DNA of 64,000 bases from Halichoerus grypus (Eukaryota; Chordata; Mammalia; Carnivora; Phocidae), in the NCBI RefSeq assembly GCF_964656455.1, contig NC_135719.1:70544283-70608282 (forward strand). Direction: 5' to 3'. Below, in pieces: positions 63,522-64,000 of the stretch (within the stretch, counting starts at the first letter, position 1; each line of letters starts with the position of its first letter). Below the pieces are notes generated by a model that was not told the DNA's origin, searched no databases, and saw only the letters and a program-made list of their open reading frames with translations. A program made the position numbers and the translations under genes.

Positions 63522-64000
63522 GAGAAAACTCCCCAATAGGGGAAGACAGGTTGGGTTAGAAGGGATAAGATGATGGGGGTCCCCAAGTTGAATGAATGTC
63601 TGGAGTGGCAGGCTGGCTGGGGCTATGGATGGGTTAGTGCCTGCCCAGCTCAAGGGGACCCAAACTCAGTGCCTGGATTGCTGTAGGAATGTGGGCCCCC
63701 GATTGCCAGTCTCCTAAGTTTTCACAAAAAGCTAGAAAAGTGGATTTTTTTAAAAATGAATTTTCCTGACTCTTTAAATGTTAGTAACTAATTAAAGAAA
63801 TTAAACCGCTGTTTGTGTCAAAGCATGACTGGCTGCCAGCATGCAACTTTTCGACTAGCCTTTACTGCACATCTCATGTACTTTACACACGTAACCCTAA
63901 TTTGCTTGGTGTGGCCTTCTCCCTCTCTCCCTCTCCTGTGTTGCGACCTCTAGTGATAGGGCCTGCTTACCTAGCCACTCCTTCAAGCTCAGTTTGAATT
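63522..64000. other. Unique sequence to the right edge
   Basis: No exon, repeat or motif cluster that I can support. Confidence 0.4.

Noticed and set aside
58900..64000. SPINT1 3' exons expected next to RHOV
   Set aside because: No Kunitz-domain Cys pattern or known C-terminal wording on the minus strand. The gene probably begins beyond the right edge.

Overview
The window is nuclear DNA from a placental mammal, most likely a non-canid caniform carnivore (bear/panda, seal or mustelid group). This rests on about 50 copies of a tRNA-Lys-derived carnivore SINE (SINEC type). Their heads, boxes and tails resemble the arctoid form rather than the dog (SINEC_Cf) or cat forms. Gene content and order match the locus on human chromosome 15q15.1 in reverse orientation: DLL4 (minus), VPS18 (minus), RHOV (plus).

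Layout. 1-2.05 kb: 5' end of DLL4 on the minus strand (TATA box, 5' UTR, coding exons 1-3, part of intron 3), running off the left edge and lying in a CpG island of about 3.4 kb. 2.1-24.5 kb: gene-free, mostly unique DNA upstream of DLL4 with few SINEs. It has a second CpG island at 4.9-5.8 kb, old MIR/MER5A repeats and several motif clusters that could be DLL4 enhancers. 24.5-33.2 kb: the complete VPS18 gene on the minus strand (five coding exons, 973 codons). 33.2-51.5 kb: intergenic DNA packed with SINEs, old LINE-1 fragments and MIRs. 51.5-53.7 kb: the complete RHOV gene on the plus strand (three exons, 236 codons). 53.7-64 kb: intergenic DNA with SINE stacks, L2/MIR fossils and a GT-rich tract. 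The expected next gene, SPINT1, is not seen.

The three genes are neighbours by ancestry, not members of one pathway. DLL4 is an endothelial Notch ligand. VPS18 is a core subunit of the HOPS/CORVET tethering complexes of the endolysosomal system. RHOV is an atypical Rho GTPase. All introns found obey GT-AG, reading frames are intact, and VPS18 and RHOV have exactly the human protein lengths. Family knowledge (human gene order, protein lengths, published DLL4 enhancers) is recalled, not searched.

I found no new biochemical system. The observations most worth checking are compact RBPJ/ETS/SOX/MEF2 motif clusters in DLL4 intron 3 and 9-13 kb upstream, an unassigned CpG island 3 kb upstream of DLL4, and a recurrent architecture in which SINEs insert into the A-tails or target-site repeats of earlier SINEs, so that their relative ages can be read.
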